DNA of 64,000 nucleotides from Gammaproteobacteria bacterium (GCA_023381645.1 JAMCRJ010000060.1:1-64000); one strand, 5' to 3'. Shown: positions 40,424 to 50,587, counted from the first letter of the stretch. Notes: a model not told the origin generated them from the letters alone. A program made the numbers and translations.

Positions 40424-43400
40424 TCATCGCTTCAATGCCTCGCGGATGGTATGCACCACTTCTATGCTGTCCAGGGTTTCCAGATGGTTGCGCACCGGGT
40501 GACGGGGGTCGTAGAGGCGGTCGAACTCGCGCTGGATGACCGCAAGTTTTTCTTCGTCGCTCATGGCGTCGGTGATGCGTGTCAGGTCGCCTAGGTGGGG
40601 CAGGATTTGCTTGTTCGCGGCCTTGATCTCGTCGGGGAAATAGAGTTCATATACCAGGCCGTCGATGAGTTGTTCAAAGTAGGCGGACTGGAGTTTCAAT
40701 CCCTTTTCGGTGGCCAGCAAGACATAATTTGCAAGGGATTCATAAACTGCTTTTTTAGCCGTATTTATTTGTGGCACCGGGAGCTTTTCTACAAACATCG
40801 GCTTATATTCGAAATAACCGCCATTACGTGTAACCCCCAAAGAGCGAATGTAGTAGTCTGCTACCGTCGAATTCAGTATGGCCAGCAGGTACCGATCGCC
40901 ACCGCCAATCAAAGGGCTCGGTGCATTGATGTAGAAACCTTGGGTAACCAGTGCGAACTGGCAACTAAGTGCAAGATTGCCCCAGGCAATTTTATCCTTT
41001 TCAAACTCCTCGTAATAGGCAATTTGGTCTTGTGTCTCGAACCATTTATTACCCGTATTTTTGCGACTTTTGATAATATTGCCGTATTCGTCTTTGCCGA
41101 CTGCCTCGCCAGTCTGATGGAGCCTTTTGCCAAATGATCTTAGGTAATCGTGGACGGCCGGATACTCGTCGATGTTCAAGTTTAGGGCTGGGAAGGTGGC
41201 GATCAACCACAAATCCGCAAAGTCTGCCCGGTAACGCTTGATGTCCCGACCGCGCAGGATGGGCTTGATGATCTCGGCGCTCTTGGGATCAGCGGTGATC
41301 AGTTCGTCCTTCTTCTTGCCGTCGATGATGAAGGCCTCGTTGAAGCCAGTCAGAATTCCTCGGTAAATAGATACATCCCAGTCTTTGAGCGGGGTGCCGA
41401 TCTGTTCGATCCGCGTTTTGATCTCGTATTCGACGTTATTGCTGATGACCCAGCTTTCGCTGGAAAGATTGTCCAATGTGATATTCTTCCTGGCGACAAA
41501 GGCATCCAGCGGTGTCACGCGGGTGAAAGAAGGGTCTATCAGGGAGGCCTGAACGCCTTCCGCCCGCTTTTGTTTACGGAACAGCAGCACGTTGGTATCC
41601 ACGGTCGCTGTCTCGAAGACCTTGAAGCTGGAAAAGTCGATCAGGGTAAGCGGTTGGGTCTTTTCACTGAATAAGCGGCGCAGCTTTTCCCCATATCCGG
41701 CCCGCATCCATTTATTAGAGGTAATGAAGGCGAGCACACCTTTATTCCGAAGCAGGCGGTAACCCTTTTCGTAGAACAAGCAGTATATGTCGCCCGTTTT
41801 GGCGAAGGTTTCGTACTTCTGCTTTTCCCAATCTTTCTGAACCTGCAGGCCGCTGAAGTGCTGAATCTGGACATAGGGTGGATTGCCGATGACCACGTCG
41901 AAGCCGCCCTTGTAATGCCAGACCTCAGAGAAGAACAGACGGAAATCGAAATCCACCTGTGCTCCATGAATCCTTTTCGAGTCGGCCATCTGTTGCTGAA
42001 TCGCCTCTTCGATCCGCTCCTTGAGGGCCGCCTTCTTGCCGTGGTCCGACTCTTCGAAAAACTGTTTCTTCAGATGTTCAATCTTGTCGAAGGTCGGGCT
42101 CTTCCAGTTTTCCGAAAAACCGATCAACGAGTTGCCCTGCACGATCTTATAGTCCAAATTGGGCAGCGCCGCTATCTGGCTATAATCTTCTTCATCCACA
42201 ATCAGCGACAGCCATAGCCGCAAGCGGGCGATGTCGATGGCCGAGGCGTCGATATCCACGCCGTAGAGGCTCTCGCCGATGGCGTAGCGTTTGAGTTCAT
42301 AGGCGCTTTCCTGGTTGCCGCTATGCGGGGCTAGGGCCATGCGGGCATTGACGATTTCATGCAGCATTCCAACCGGAAAAGCGCCGGAGCCAATGGCGGG
42401 GTCACAGACTTTGATGTCTGCCAGCGCCGCATCGATCGCTTCGGCGTGTTGCCGCACGGACTCGGGTAGCTGGAACTTGTAGGTGTCCGTCTCCTTGCCC
42501 TTGCTCATGACCCGGGTGTCATTCTCCAGCGCCAGGTGACCTTTGCGGATCAGCGTTTCAATGTCGGTCCTGGGCACCTTGATGTGCTCAGTGCCTTGCC
42601 TTTCCTGCACGCGGGGGTCGCCGAAGAGGTCGCCTTGGGGTTGCGCCAGTTCCAGGGTGGCGTAGCGATTGAGCCGATTATCCAGGTAATGGATCAGGCT
42701 CTCCTGGCACATGTAGTGGACGATCTCGCGCGGTGTGTAGAAAGCGCCCTTGCTCTTGCGCTCGGTGACTTCCAGCATGTTTTCGAATACCTTGCCGAGC
42801 ATCTCCGGGTCTACTGCCACTTCTTTTTCCAGCGGCTCATCTTCCTTGATGGTAAAATTGTAGCGCCCGAACACGTCGAGGATGCCGGTGCCCACGTCAC
42901 CGTTTTTGTTCTTCTCATCGTTGTGAAAAAGGGTGTTGGGGAGATCGATGGGCTCGTTGTGCCAGTCGTAATCCGCTTCGAACAGGCCGCCATTGAGGAA
43001 GGGAACCCGGCAGTCGAAGCGGGCGTAATAACCGGGGTCCGGTTGCGCCTTGCGCTCGTCGGCCAGGGCTTCATAGAAGAGATATTGCAGGAAATCGCGG
43101 TGGTAGTTGCCGTCCGTCTTAATAACCTGATCGTAACGCTCCCGCATGAAGCGCTTGCTGCCGGTGCCCCATGGCTGGTTTTTGCTTACACCCAGCCAGC
43201 CTTTCTTTTGCAGAAAATAGAGAAAGACGATCTGGCCGAGTAGCTTTTTGGCAAAGCGGCTGACCCGCTGGTCTCTTGCTTCTTCGCCCTCATGGTTGAA
43301 CGAAGCTTGCCGTTTCAGATGCTCCGCCAGCTTCTGGAACAGCGCCTTGTACTGGTCGAAGAACTCGTCGGTGACCTTCTCGATGCCGAAGGCGGCCTCG

Positions 43401-43954
43401 ATCTCCTCAATACGCGGATCGGCATAGTCCATTTCCAGCAAGGGCAGTAGCTGCTTGCTGGCGGTGTGGCTGTTCTCGTGCGCGCCGACCAGATAGGAGT
43501 AACGCTTGGCCGGGGTTAATTCCTCTTTGAGTTTGATTTTGCCCTTATCGTCCTGGTAGGCCTCGTGTTCGATCTTGACGAAAGAAAAGCGCCAGTCAGC
43601 TCCCCGGTCGTCTTCGGCGTAGAAGGCGATCAGGGAGGCCTCTTTCTCAAATTGTTTCAGACGGTTGACGGCAAAGTTGCGGAGCGCGGAGCGGGCGCGT
43701 TCCAGTTTGTTCAAGGATTTGACTTCGACGATCAGCAAATCCAGTTCGTGGCCGTCCGGGTCCACATACTTGCCGATGCGCCAGTACTGCTTGATATGCT
43801 GCTTGAAGGCGTCGGAAATGAGGTTGCCCGTATAGTGGCCATTACGGGGCTCATACTGGTTGAGCAGGTTGCGCAGAAATAGCTGATAGCGTTCCCGGTC
43901 AAAGGGCTGGGTGAATAACTCCGTCAGGGATTGCCGGGCTTGTTGCTTGTCCAT
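40424..43954 (-). CDS. defence module: Eco57I-type methylase with N-terminal nuclease-like motif
   Basis: An 1,176-residue protein of the type IIG/IIL style. The N-terminal region has HELDLLIVEVKSLNK, giving Asp72, Glu77 and Lys79 in PD-(D/E)XK spacing. The middle is an Eco57I-like N6-adenine methylase: motif X GAFYTPREIVH (404-414), motif I CDPAIGSGAFP (517-527) and motif IV GNPPYVQIQ (690-698). The C-terminal about 350 residues, with SNNVEYEIKTRIEQ and NGGYFEYKPMFVEKLPVP, resemble target-recognition domains. It starts 9 bp after the helicase gene. Such proteins can restrict and modify alone; here the helicase and ATPase suggest a multi-subunit machine. Confidence 0.88.
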   Translation of the reverse strand: MDKQQARQSLTELFTQPFDRERYQLFLRNLLNQYEPRNGHYTGNLISDAFKQHIKQYWRIGKYVDPDGHELDLLIVEVKSLNKLERARSALRNFAVNRLKQFEKEASLIAFYAEDDRGADWRFSFVKIEHEAYQDDKGKIKLKEELTPAKRYSYLVGAHENSHTASKQLLPLLEMDYADPRIEEIEAAFGIEKVTDEFFDQYKALFQKLAEHLKRQASFNHEGEEARDQRVSRFAKKLLGQIVFLYFLQKKGWLGVSKNQPWGTGSKRFMRERYDQVIKTDGNYHRDFLQYLFYEALADERKAQPDPGYYARFDCRVPFLNGGLFEADYDWHNEPIDLPNTLFHNDEKNKNGDVGTGILDVFGRYNFTIKEDEPLEKEVAVDPEMLGKVFENMLEVTERKSKGAFYTPREIVHYMCQESLIHYLDNRLNRYATLELAQPQGDLFGDPRVQERQGTEHIKVPRTDIETLIRKGHLALENDTRVMSKGKETDTYKFQLPESVRQHAEAIDAALADIKVCDPAIGSGAFPVGMLHEIVNARMALAPHSGNQESAYELKRYAIGESLYGVDIDASAIDIARLRLWLSLIVDEEDYSQIAALPNLDYKIVQGNSLIGFSENWKSPTFDKIEHLKKQFFEESDHGKKAALKERIEEAIQQQMADSKRIHGAQVDFDFRLFFSEVWHYKGGFDVVIGNPPYVQIQHFSGLQVQKDWEKQKYETFAKTGDIYCLFYEKGYRLLRNKGVLAFITSNKWMRAGYGEKLRRLFSEKTQPLTLIDFSSFKVFETATVDTNVLLFRKQKRAEGVQASLIDPSFTRVTPLDAFVARKNITLDNLSSESWVISNNVEYEIKTRIEQIGTPLKDWDVSIYRGILTGFNEAFIIDGKKKDELITADPKSAEIIKPILRGRDIKRYRADFADLWLIATFPALNLNIDEYPAVHDYLRSFGKRLHQTGEAVGKDEYGNIIKSRKNTGNKWFETQDQIAYYEEFEKDKIAWGNLALSCQFALVTQGFYINAPSPLIGGGDRYLLAILNSTVADYYIRSLGVTRNGGYFEYKPMFVEKLPVPQINTAKKAVYESLANYVLLATEKGLKLQSAYFEQLIDGLVYELYFPDEIKAANKQILPHLGDLTRITDAMSDEEKLAVIQREFDRLYDPRHPVRNHLETLDSIEVVHTIREALKR

Positions 43955-43963
43955 GGATTATTC

Positions 43964-46900
43964 TCAGTCTCCCTGGACCATGTAGCCGGAGAGAATGATT
44001 TCCCGCCGCGCGCCCGGCTGCTTGGCCGTTTGCTGGTCTGTAGCTTCCAACGAGCGGATGTGCTTGCGCAGGATGGCGACCATCTCCAACGGGTCGAGGG
44101 TCTTTTCAATGGCCGTTTTGACGGTATGGGCGGTCTTCTTGGCCAACAGCCCCTGCGCGATCATGCGCCGGACGCCTTCGATGAACTCTTCGTCCGTGTC
44201 GGTGAACTTCTGGCAATTGCGGAATGCTTTGTCTTTCAGTCGCTTTTCGATATAGCCGACATTGGAACGGCCACCACCCCCGATACCCCCGGGTTCGTTA
44301 TCCTGCAACGTATCCTGGGCGAAGCGCTGCCGGTTGGTCTCCAGCCAGTGGTAGTATTCGGCAGGGATGGGATGTCTTGGCGTTTCGGGGTCACACTCCA
44401 GCAGGCTTGCGGCTTCGAAGAAGGTGATCTCGCAGCTTTCGCCACCCTGGTTGCGGTAGAATTTTTTCAGGGGGCCGATGCGGAAAAAAGTGACGAGTTC
44501 ATCGGTGGTTTTGTCTTCCACCTTCCGGCCAGACCGCGCCTTCTTGGGTAATCGTTTTATTTTATTAAATAACTCTGGCTGACCATCGCGCAGAGTGCGC
44601 ATCATATCCAGGTATTTCAGCTCGGAGTCGCCTTGCTCCTCCTCACCGGTGTAGGCCGATTTTCGGCTCAGGGTGTCAAATAGCTCCTGGCTGCCAATCT
44701 CCTCACCATCAGAGAGGTATCTGGCATCTTCGCCAAGAATATCGTGGAACATTTGCAGCTTGTTGGTGATGTTCGTCTCCAGTCCCAGATGTGCGTCGGA
44801 CTGGGTAGTGGGGAAGAAGTTGTAGATGAATATTTCAGGATGCTCCGTGCCGAGACGATTGACGCGCCCGGCCCGCTGTAGCACACGGGTGGGGTTCCAG
44901 GGCAGATCGTAATTGATCAGCACGTTGGCCCGGTGCAGGTTGATGCCCTCGGACAATACATCGGTGGTGATCAGAATGCGCAGTTCCTCGCCATGTTCTT
45001 TCTGATTGGGATCGAAGGCGGCCTTGACCAGGTCGCGGGCCAGTACTGGGTTACGGGTGACAGGCGGGCGGCCTGCGCGCCCGCCCTGGCTGCTGAAAAA
45101 GAGCACCTTGCCGGGGTATTGCTTGTTAATTTGCTCAAAAAGATAATCGCCAGTTTCCCTCGATTCCGTGAATATAATCAGCTTGCACGATTTAAGATTG
45201 GCGTCCTGTTGGAGTCGCCGGATAAACGCTTCAACTTTGGGGTCTTCATTTACGGTGTGCCAAATGGCTTCGACCCGGCGCAGGGTCTCTAAATCGTGTT
45301 GCAAATCATCGGTAAAATTCTCGCGGAAGTCTTCAGCGGCGTATTTCTGCGCTTTGTCTTCTTCAACGAGGCGTTCCAACCGGTCGAAGTCATCGTTGTC
45401 CAGCAGCTCATAAACATCAATATCCTTACTGATATAGACCATACCCATGTCGAACATGGCAATGAAGCGCTCGTAGGATTCAATGAAGCGGCGAATGCTC
45501 CTGCGGAAAGCATGGAAGCTGCTTTCCAGCCGCTTGATCAATATCCCCTTCATGAAACCACCCACGTTGCGCTGCTGCTGACGCTCGAATTCGGAGAGCT
45601 GCTTGCTGCCCGTATAATATAACAGCGGTATATAGCGGGCGTAGCGGAAGTCCTGAAGCAGGCGTATGGTTTCGTTGAATATGTTTTCCAGTTCGCCTTC
45701 GAATTTGTAAACGATGCGGCGAGGGTCCTGGACTTCTGGAAAGAAGAGGCTTTGGGCTTCTGTATCCTTCTTGAACCAGGTCATTACATCGGTACGGGTT
45801 CGCCGCACCATGACGTGCTTGAGAATCCGCTCCCGGATTTCGCGGGAAACCGCCTTGATAGCCTCCTTATAAGCTGGATCACTTCGATCCAGCCCCTTGA
45901 AGCGTTTGCGCAGGGAGGTGAAAAACCGCTCCAGATTGGGTATGCCGGGAATGGTGGAATTCTTGGGGGCCTGAAAAAGCTTGAGCTGGGCGAAAATGTC
46001 GTCAATGGTGTTGTTAAGGGGAGTGGCGGTGACTAGGATCACCTTTTTACCCCGGCAGATGTCGAGCAGGTCGGCATAGGCACGGGTAGCCTCGTTACGA
46101 AACCGGTGGGCTTCGTCCACTACAATATAATCGAAGCGGTGCAGCCCACCGGACCGAATGATTTTATCTAATTTGCCGAGAGACTCCACACGGGCTGGCA
46201 CACGAAAATCCTGCAGACTTTCTTCCCAGTAATCTTTAAGTACCGGTGGGCAGATCACCAAGATGCTACCCTTAACCTGTTGAAGGAGCTGGGCGGTAAT
46301 AAATGTCTTTCCAAGTCCCACTACGTCGGCAAGAAATACCCCATTATGTTCATTGAGTTTTTTCAGCGCCTGCTGGACTGCCTGTTGCTGATATTGAAGG
46401 GACATGAAGCCTTTTGGCAGGAATATCTCCATATGCTCCTGTAGGTTGATGTCTTCCTGCATATATTCATATATGAGTTTAAGATAGAGCTCATAGGGGG
46501 TAATAGTATCGTTCAGCCAGGTCTTTTTATCGACGGCATCAATAAAGTCTTGAGAAACATCAACTGATTGTTTCCAGAGTTCTTCGAATTGATCTAATGC
46601 AAACTCAACATCGCGGCGTTGGCGCAATTCAACATTGAACTCACGGTTTGCGACGAGACCGGAATAGGAGAAATTGCTTGACCCCGTAATCACAAAGCCA
46701 TAGTCACGATCATCAGGGGCGAATCGGCCTATATAGACCTTGGCATGAATATTCTTGGCAGGGAAAACGCGGATTTCGAGTTTTTTACCGCTTCCACCGG
46801 ATTGTTTGTCGCTCACGGGGTCTGCACAATTTTTTTGCAGAAATTCAATGAACTTCTTGATACCGATCTCTAGATTATTATCTGGCTCAACAGATGCTTC

Positions 46901-47257
46901 GATATCGCTGACGAGATTGTCCTGGAATGCCGCTTTTGCATTTTTATGCGATTCGAAGTCTATAACCGACTGCGCTCGGTAAGCATCTATCACTCTATAA
47001 GACTCGTTATCTATCCCAAGGCCGACCAATATGCGGGTTTTGTCAATCTGTGCAACGCTGTCGTAAAGCTGGTAGAAACCACTGGAACGGAAATAACCGA
47101 CCAGCACATCAAATAGTTGGGTGTCAGCAAGTGTGGTTTTGAATCGATCCAGCAATGTCTGGCTTTGGTCATTGGTAAAGAACGTCAGGTCGGTCTTTTG
47201 ATTGGACGTTTTTTGATCCGGGTTATGCTTGTTCGCCTTTTGTATTACGGGATTCAT
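43964..47257 (-). CDS. defence module: PLD-nuclease/SNF2-type helicase
   Basis: A 1,097-residue fusion. Residues 35-220 form a phospholipase-D-like domain with IHAKVYIG (His171, Lys173) and GSSNFSYSGL; the second half-site is expected from a dimer. A superfamily 2 SNF2/RapA-like helicase follows: motif I DVVGLGKTF (311-319), DEAH (381-384), TATPLNNT, and the C-terminal LITTDVLSEGINL and LQRAGRVNRLG. It is the first gene of the module, starting 22 bp after the nifU-like stop. PLD-helicase fusions paired with adenine methylases occur in DNA-modification-based defence loci; the exact system name is not certain. Confidence 0.88.
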   Translation of the reverse strand: MNPVIQKANKHNPDQKTSNQKTDLTFFTNDQSQTLLDRFKTTLADTQLFDVLVGYFRSSGFYQLYDSVAQIDKTRILVGLGIDNESYRVIDAYRAQSVIDFESHKNAKAAFQDNLVSDIEASVEPDNNLEIGIKKFIEFLQKNCADPVSDKQSGGSGKKLEIRVFPAKNIHAKVYIGRFAPDDRDYGFVITGSSNFSYSGLVANREFNVELRQRRDVEFALDQFEELWKQSVDVSQDFIDAVDKKTWLNDTITPYELYLKLIYEYMQEDINLQEHMEIFLPKGFMSLQYQQQAVQQALKKLNEHNGVFLADVVGLGKTFITAQLLQQVKGSILVICPPVLKDYWEESLQDFRVPARVESLGKLDKIIRSGGLHRFDYIVVDEAHRFRNEATRAYADLLDICRGKKVILVTATPLNNTIDDIFAQLKLFQAPKNSTIPGIPNLERFFTSLRKRFKGLDRSDPAYKEAIKAVSREIRERILKHVMVRRTRTDVMTWFKKDTEAQSLFFPEVQDPRRIVYKFEGELENIFNETIRLLQDFRYARYIPLLYYTGSKQLSEFERQQQRNVGGFMKGILIKRLESSFHAFRRSIRRFIESYERFIAMFDMGMVYISKDIDVYELLDNDDFDRLERLVEEDKAQKYAAEDFRENFTDDLQHDLETLRRVEAIWHTVNEDPKVEAFIRRLQQDANLKSCKLIIFTESRETGDYLFEQINKQYPGKVLFFSSQGGRAGRPPVTRNPVLARDLVKAAFDPNQKEHGEELRILITTDVLSEGINLHRANVLINYDLPWNPTRVLQRAGRVNRLGTEHPEIFIYNFFPTTQSDAHLGLETNITNKLQMFHDILGEDARYLSDGEEIGSQELFDTLSRKSAYTGEEEQGDSELKYLDMMRTLRDGQPELFNKIKRLPKKARSGRKVEDKTTDELVTFFRIGPLKKFYRNQGGESCEITFFEAASLLECDPETPRHPIPAEYYHWLETNRQRFAQDTLQDNEPGGIGGGGRSNVGYIEKRLKDKAFRNCQKFTDTDEEFIEGVRRMIAQGLLAKKTAHTVKTAIEKTLDPLEMVAILRKHIRSLEATDQQTAKQPGARREIILSGYMVQGD

Positions 47258-47279
47258 AAGCAGCTAACTCCCACGGCCT

Positions 47280-47672
47280 TCAAAAGGTGTTGCTCACGCT
47301 GACCACTCCCGGCACCGCGCCGACAATGCGTTCCACCACCTGTTTGAGATCGATGACGGCGTTGGGGCAACCGGCGCAGGCGCCTTTCATGCGGACCCGC
47401 ACATCGCGTTCGATGATTTCCACCAGCTCGATATCGCCGCCATCGCGGTGGAGGATGTGGCGTACCGTCTGCACCGCCTCTGCCACGGCCGCAGAGTCGG
47501 GCAGGGGGTCGTCGGGACCGTAGCGTTTCTGGCGGTCGAGTCCGCGTTCGGCCATGGCCTGGGCGTGGGCGATTTTGGCCGCGGCGAGGGGGTCTTCCGC
47601 CTCCAGGGCGTCCAGTTCTTCTTCGCTGTAAAAGCGGATGGGGGATTTTACGGTTGAGCACATGGCCGTCAA
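47280..47672 (-). CDS. NifU-like C-terminal domain protein
   Basis: A 130-residue Fe-S scaffold or carrier protein. The C-terminal Nfu domain has DGGDIELVEI and MKGACAGCPNAVIDL with the CxxC pair Cys99 and Cys102, which would bridge a [4Fe-4S] cluster between two subunits. The N-terminal 55 residues (YSEEELDALEAEDPLAAAK) are acidic and family-unspecific. It overlaps the SDR gene upstream by 4 bp. It is the last housekeeping gene before the defence module on this strand. Confidence 0.88.
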   Translation of the reverse strand: MTAMCSTVKSPIRFYSEEELDALEAEDPLAAAKIAHAQAMAERGLDRQKRYGPDDPLPDSAAVAEAVQTVRHILHRDGGDIELVEIIERDVRVRMKGACAGCPNAVIDLKQVVERIVGAVPGVVSVSNTF

Positions 47673-48409
47673 TATAACATGCGGCCGCCGTCGACGACGA
47701 GGTTGTGGCCGGTGACGTAAGGTGCATCGAAGAGCAGATAGGCGACGGCGCCGGCAATGTCCTCCGGGCTGCCGACGCGCTTGAGGGCGTTGCGTTCTAT
47801 GAGTCCCTGCTGGTCGCCGTCGGGCGGGTCCTTATCCTCGGCCCATAGCACCACGCCGGGCGAGACGCTGTTGACGCGGATCTCCGGCCCCAGTTCTTTG
47901 GCGAGGGCGCGGGTGAGGGCCAGCAGACCCGCCTTCGTGACGCTGTAGGGCAGATAACCGCGCAGGGGGATTTCGGCGTGGATGTCGCCGATGTTGACGA
48001 CGGCGCCGCCGGTTTTCCGCAAATGCGGTGCGGCCGCCTGGGTCAGGAAGAGGGGTGCGCGCAGATGCACGGCCTCCATCGCCGCCCAGTCTCCCGGCGT
48101 GATTTCGCCGAAAGGAGCAGGGGAGTACAGCGAAGCGTTGTTGACGAGGCCGTCCAGGCGACCAAAATGCCCGATAGCCGCATCCGTCATGCGGGCGGGC
48201 GTTTCTGGGTCAGCCAGGTCGCTCGCGATCAACAAGGGTTCAGTTCCATGCCGCGCGCGCAACTCCTGCGCCAAGGCTTCGGCCTCGGCGGCGGATCGCT
48301 TATAATGCAGAACGAGCTGGCAGCCTTCCGCGGCGAGATGGCGGGCAATGGCGGCTCCTACCCTGCGGGCGGCGCCAGTGATGAGAACGACTTTTCCGGT
48401 AGCTTTCAA
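47669..48409 (-). CDS. short-chain dehydrogenase, pteridine reductase-like
   Basis: A 246-residue NAD(P)H-dependent reductase. The cofactor loop reads TGAARRVG (11-18), the TGxxxRxG variant of pteridine reductases (PTR1/FolM), not the TGxxxGxG of most SDRs. Catalytic YSVTKAG and NNASLYSP are present. Together with folB 10 kb away this suggests a role in reducing dihydropterins or dihydromonapterin; this remains inference. The start appears to be a TTG, only 9 bp from the divergent MidA start, so both promoters must overlap the neighbouring genes. Confidence 0.85.
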   Translation of the reverse strand: MKATGKVVLITGAARRVGAAIARHLAAEGCQLVLHYKRSAAEAEALAQELRARHGTEPLLIASDLADPETPARMTDAAIGHFGRLDGLVNNASLYSPAPFGEITPGDWAAMEAVHLRAPLFLTQAAAPHLRKTGGAVVNIGDIHAEIPLRGYLPYSVTKAGLLALTRALAKELGPEIRVNSVSPGVVLWAEDKDPPDGDQQGLIERNALKRVGSPEDIAGAVAYLLFDAPYVTGHNLVVDGGRMLY

Positions 48410-48418
48410 GAGGTGTCC

Positions 48419-49546
48419 ATGCGCGCAGAGCGTTCCGATTTTTTAACCCATTCTCACGGGGCGCGCAAGACAAGTCTGCCCGCCCCGGACGCCGATGCGC
48501 TGGCCCACTCGGCGGCGTTGCTGACGCATATCCGGCGGGAAATCGACGCCGCAGGTGGGATGATCTCCTTCCGTCGTTATATGGAGCTCGCCCTCTACAC
48601 GCCGGGGCTGGGCTATTACATGGCGGGGCAGACCCGCTTCGGTGCGGCGGGCGACTTCGTCACGGCACCGGAAATGGGACGGGTGCTGGCCGCCGTGCTG
48701 GCCCGGACCCTGCAACCCGATCTGGGGCCGGACGGCATTCTGGAATTTGGCGGCGGGAGCGGCGCACTGGCCGGCCAGATCCGGCAAATTTTGCCGGACA
48801 CACCCTACACCCTGCTCGAACCCAGCCCCGATTTGCAGGCGCGGCAACGGGTAGCCGTGCCCGGTATTCAGCATCGGCAAACTTTGCCGGAGCACTGGCG
48901 TGGCGTGATGCTCGCCCACGAAGTGCTGGATGCCATGCCAGTGCAGGTGCTGGAGCTGGATGCCTCCGGGCAGTTGCACGAATGCGGTGTGCGCTGGAAT
49001 GGCGGGGCACTGGATTGGGCCATGCTGCCTCCACCGATCGCTGCGCCCCTGGCGGCGCGGTTGGCGCCCTATGTAACGCATTGGCCCCGGCCCTATCGGA
49101 CGGAAATCAATCTCACCGCCGAATCCTGGCTGCGGGAGGTCGCCGCCCGCCTGGACTCCGGCGCCATCCTTCTGGTGGATTACGGGCACGAGGCCGCAGA
49201 GTTTTATCATCCGCAGCGGCAGATGGGCAGCCTGCGCGCCTATTATCGCCACCACTGGCTGGATGATCCCTTTTATCTGCCGGGCCTTTGCGACCTCACC
49301 GCCCATGTGGATTTTACCGCGCTGATGACCGCTGCGGTGGAGGCCGGGCTGGAGGTGGCCTTTTATGGCCATCTTGCCCGCTTTCTGGTGGAACACGGGC
49401 TGGCCGAGGTGTATGGCACCCTTTGCGCGCAGGCGGGTGACGACGGCCGCTTCGCCCTGAATAATGAGATCAAACGGCTCACCCTGCCGCAGGAAATGGG
49501 CGAGAGCTTCAAGGTGCTGATTCTGAGAAAGCGACGGAACACTTGA
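48419..49546 (+). CDS. SAM-dependent methyltransferase, MidA/NDUFAF7 family
   Basis: A 375-residue class I methyltransferase of the DUF185 family; the mitochondrial homologue NDUFAF7 dimethylates an arginine of complex I. Motifs: ISFRRYMELALYTPGLGYY, the SAM-binding ILEFGGGSGALAGQI, LAHEVLDAMPVQVLEL and LLVDYGHEAAEFYHPQR. The ATG at 48,419 is the only one that yields normal length. The protein's role in bacterial respiratory complex I assembly is not established. Confidence 0.88.
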   Translation: MRAERSDFLTHSHGARKTSLPAPDADALAHSAALLTHIRREIDAAGGMISFRRYMELALYTPGLGYYMAGQTRFGAAGDFVTAPEMGRVLAAVLARTLQPDLGPDGILEFGGGSGALAGQIRQILPDTPYTLLEPSPDLQARQRVAVPGIQHRQTLPEHWRGVMLAHEVLDAMPVQVLELDASGQLHECGVRWNGGALDWAMLPPPIAAPLAARLAPYVTHWPRPYRTEINLTAESWLREVAARLDSGAILLVDYGHEAAEFYHPQRQMGSLRAYYRHHWLDDPFYLPGLCDLTAHVDFTALMTAAVEAGLEVAFYGHLARFLVEHGLAEVYGTLCAQAGDDGRFALNNEIKRLTLPQEMGESFKVLILRKRRNT

Positions 49547-49648
49547 CCAGCAAGGCCACGCAATTCAGGGTCAGGGACCGTCAGTCCGCACGGCAGCGGC
49601 GCGCCTGGCGCCATTTGTCATCCTGGCTGGGCAGGGGTCTCTTTTGGA

Positions 49649-50587
49649 TTAGTTGACTGTATATTCGGACTGATCGCCATGGTGTTCCAGAACACCTTCC
49701 ATCCATTGCCAGAAGTGCCAGGTTACGAGGCACATCGTGGGCAGGGAAAGAAAAGTCATCATCATTCCCGCAAGGTGTTCGTCGAACAACGGGGTCAGCC
49801 CCCAGAGCATATGGGACGATTGCGTGGGATTCATGCTCATGGCGCTCCAGAACCAGATACCGCCCATCGCCATCATGGCTATTTCCATGATCCACACGTA
49901 AAGCGCCTTTTGCAAATGGTTACGCAGGTTCGGCCACGACGGGAATACCTGAAGAGACTGCATCCAGACAATGATTCCTGAAACCAGATAAACGCCCGGC
50001 AGCAAGGCAAAAACCAGCGGGCTCTTTAAGCCCAGCGACATCTGATCGGACATGTCCCATATAACCAGTATCACGGCCAGAATAACAGCGGTAACAGGGG
50101 GGCGATGCATGAATCGCAACAGTTTCCAGAATGCGCCGTTCATTTTTTCATGATCAATCAGTTTAAAAGGAATTCCAAATACGATAAGTGGTGCCGCCAG
50201 TTCGAACTCACCCATGAGTTTTAAGGTGTACAGCGTCATTGATTCAGGCACAAAGGCATTGAGCGGAGATTCCCAAAGAAACATCGTCATCAGGATTCCA
50301 GCTACAAATGTCCACACTTTCCACTTGGACCAGTTCGCGTCAGAGCCCTGATCTGCCATGTACCGATCATATTTTAGAAAATAGTAGGCTATCGCGCCGA
50401 TGGCCCCGAGCCACGGGATGGGGTTGAGGTTCATCAGCAATAACGTCGTCAGCCTGACGGGTGCGCCTGCCACCAGATATCCCGACGCATATAAGACCAT
50501 CACCGCCAGCGATATCGGTAAGGCCATTTTCCAACGCCGCATGAGACTACTCGCCCAAACCATATACCCCATTTGCAGCTGTTTCAT
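49649..50587 (-). CDS. CtaG-family cytochrome oxidase assembly-like membrane protein
   Basis: A 312-residue polytopic protein with seven or so membrane helices, of the caa3_CtaG (PF09678) family associated with copper insertion or assembly of cytochrome oxidases. Indicators are AFVPESMTLYTLKLMGEFELAAP, LRFMHRPPVTAVIL, SSHMLWGLTPLFDEHLAG and the His-rich TWHFWQWMEGVLEHHG tail. No cytochrome oxidase subunit gene is in the window. It stands alone between MidA and HemN. Confidence 0.8.
   Translation of the reverse strand: MKQLQMGYMVWASSLMRRWKMALPISLAVMVLYASGYLVAGAPVRLTTLLLMNLNPIPWLGAIGAIAYYFLKYDRYMADQGSDANWSKWKVWTFVAGILMTMFLWESPLNAFVPESMTLYTLKLMGEFELAAPLIVFGIPFKLIDHEKMNGAFWKLLRFMHRPPVTAVILAVILVIWDMSDQMSLGLKSPLVFALLPGVYLVSGIIVWMQSLQVFPSWPNLRNHLQKALYVWIMEIAMMAMGGIWFWSAMSMNPTQSSHMLWGLTPLFDEHLAGMMMTFLSLPTMCLVTWHFWQWMEGVLEHHGDQSEYTVN

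Noticed and set aside
38805..47257. DISARM, BREX or single-chain type ISP system
   Set aside because: No DUF1998, PglZ, Lon or BrxC-like genes; PLD is fused to the SNF2 helicase and the methylase is a separate protein with its own nuclease-like motif.
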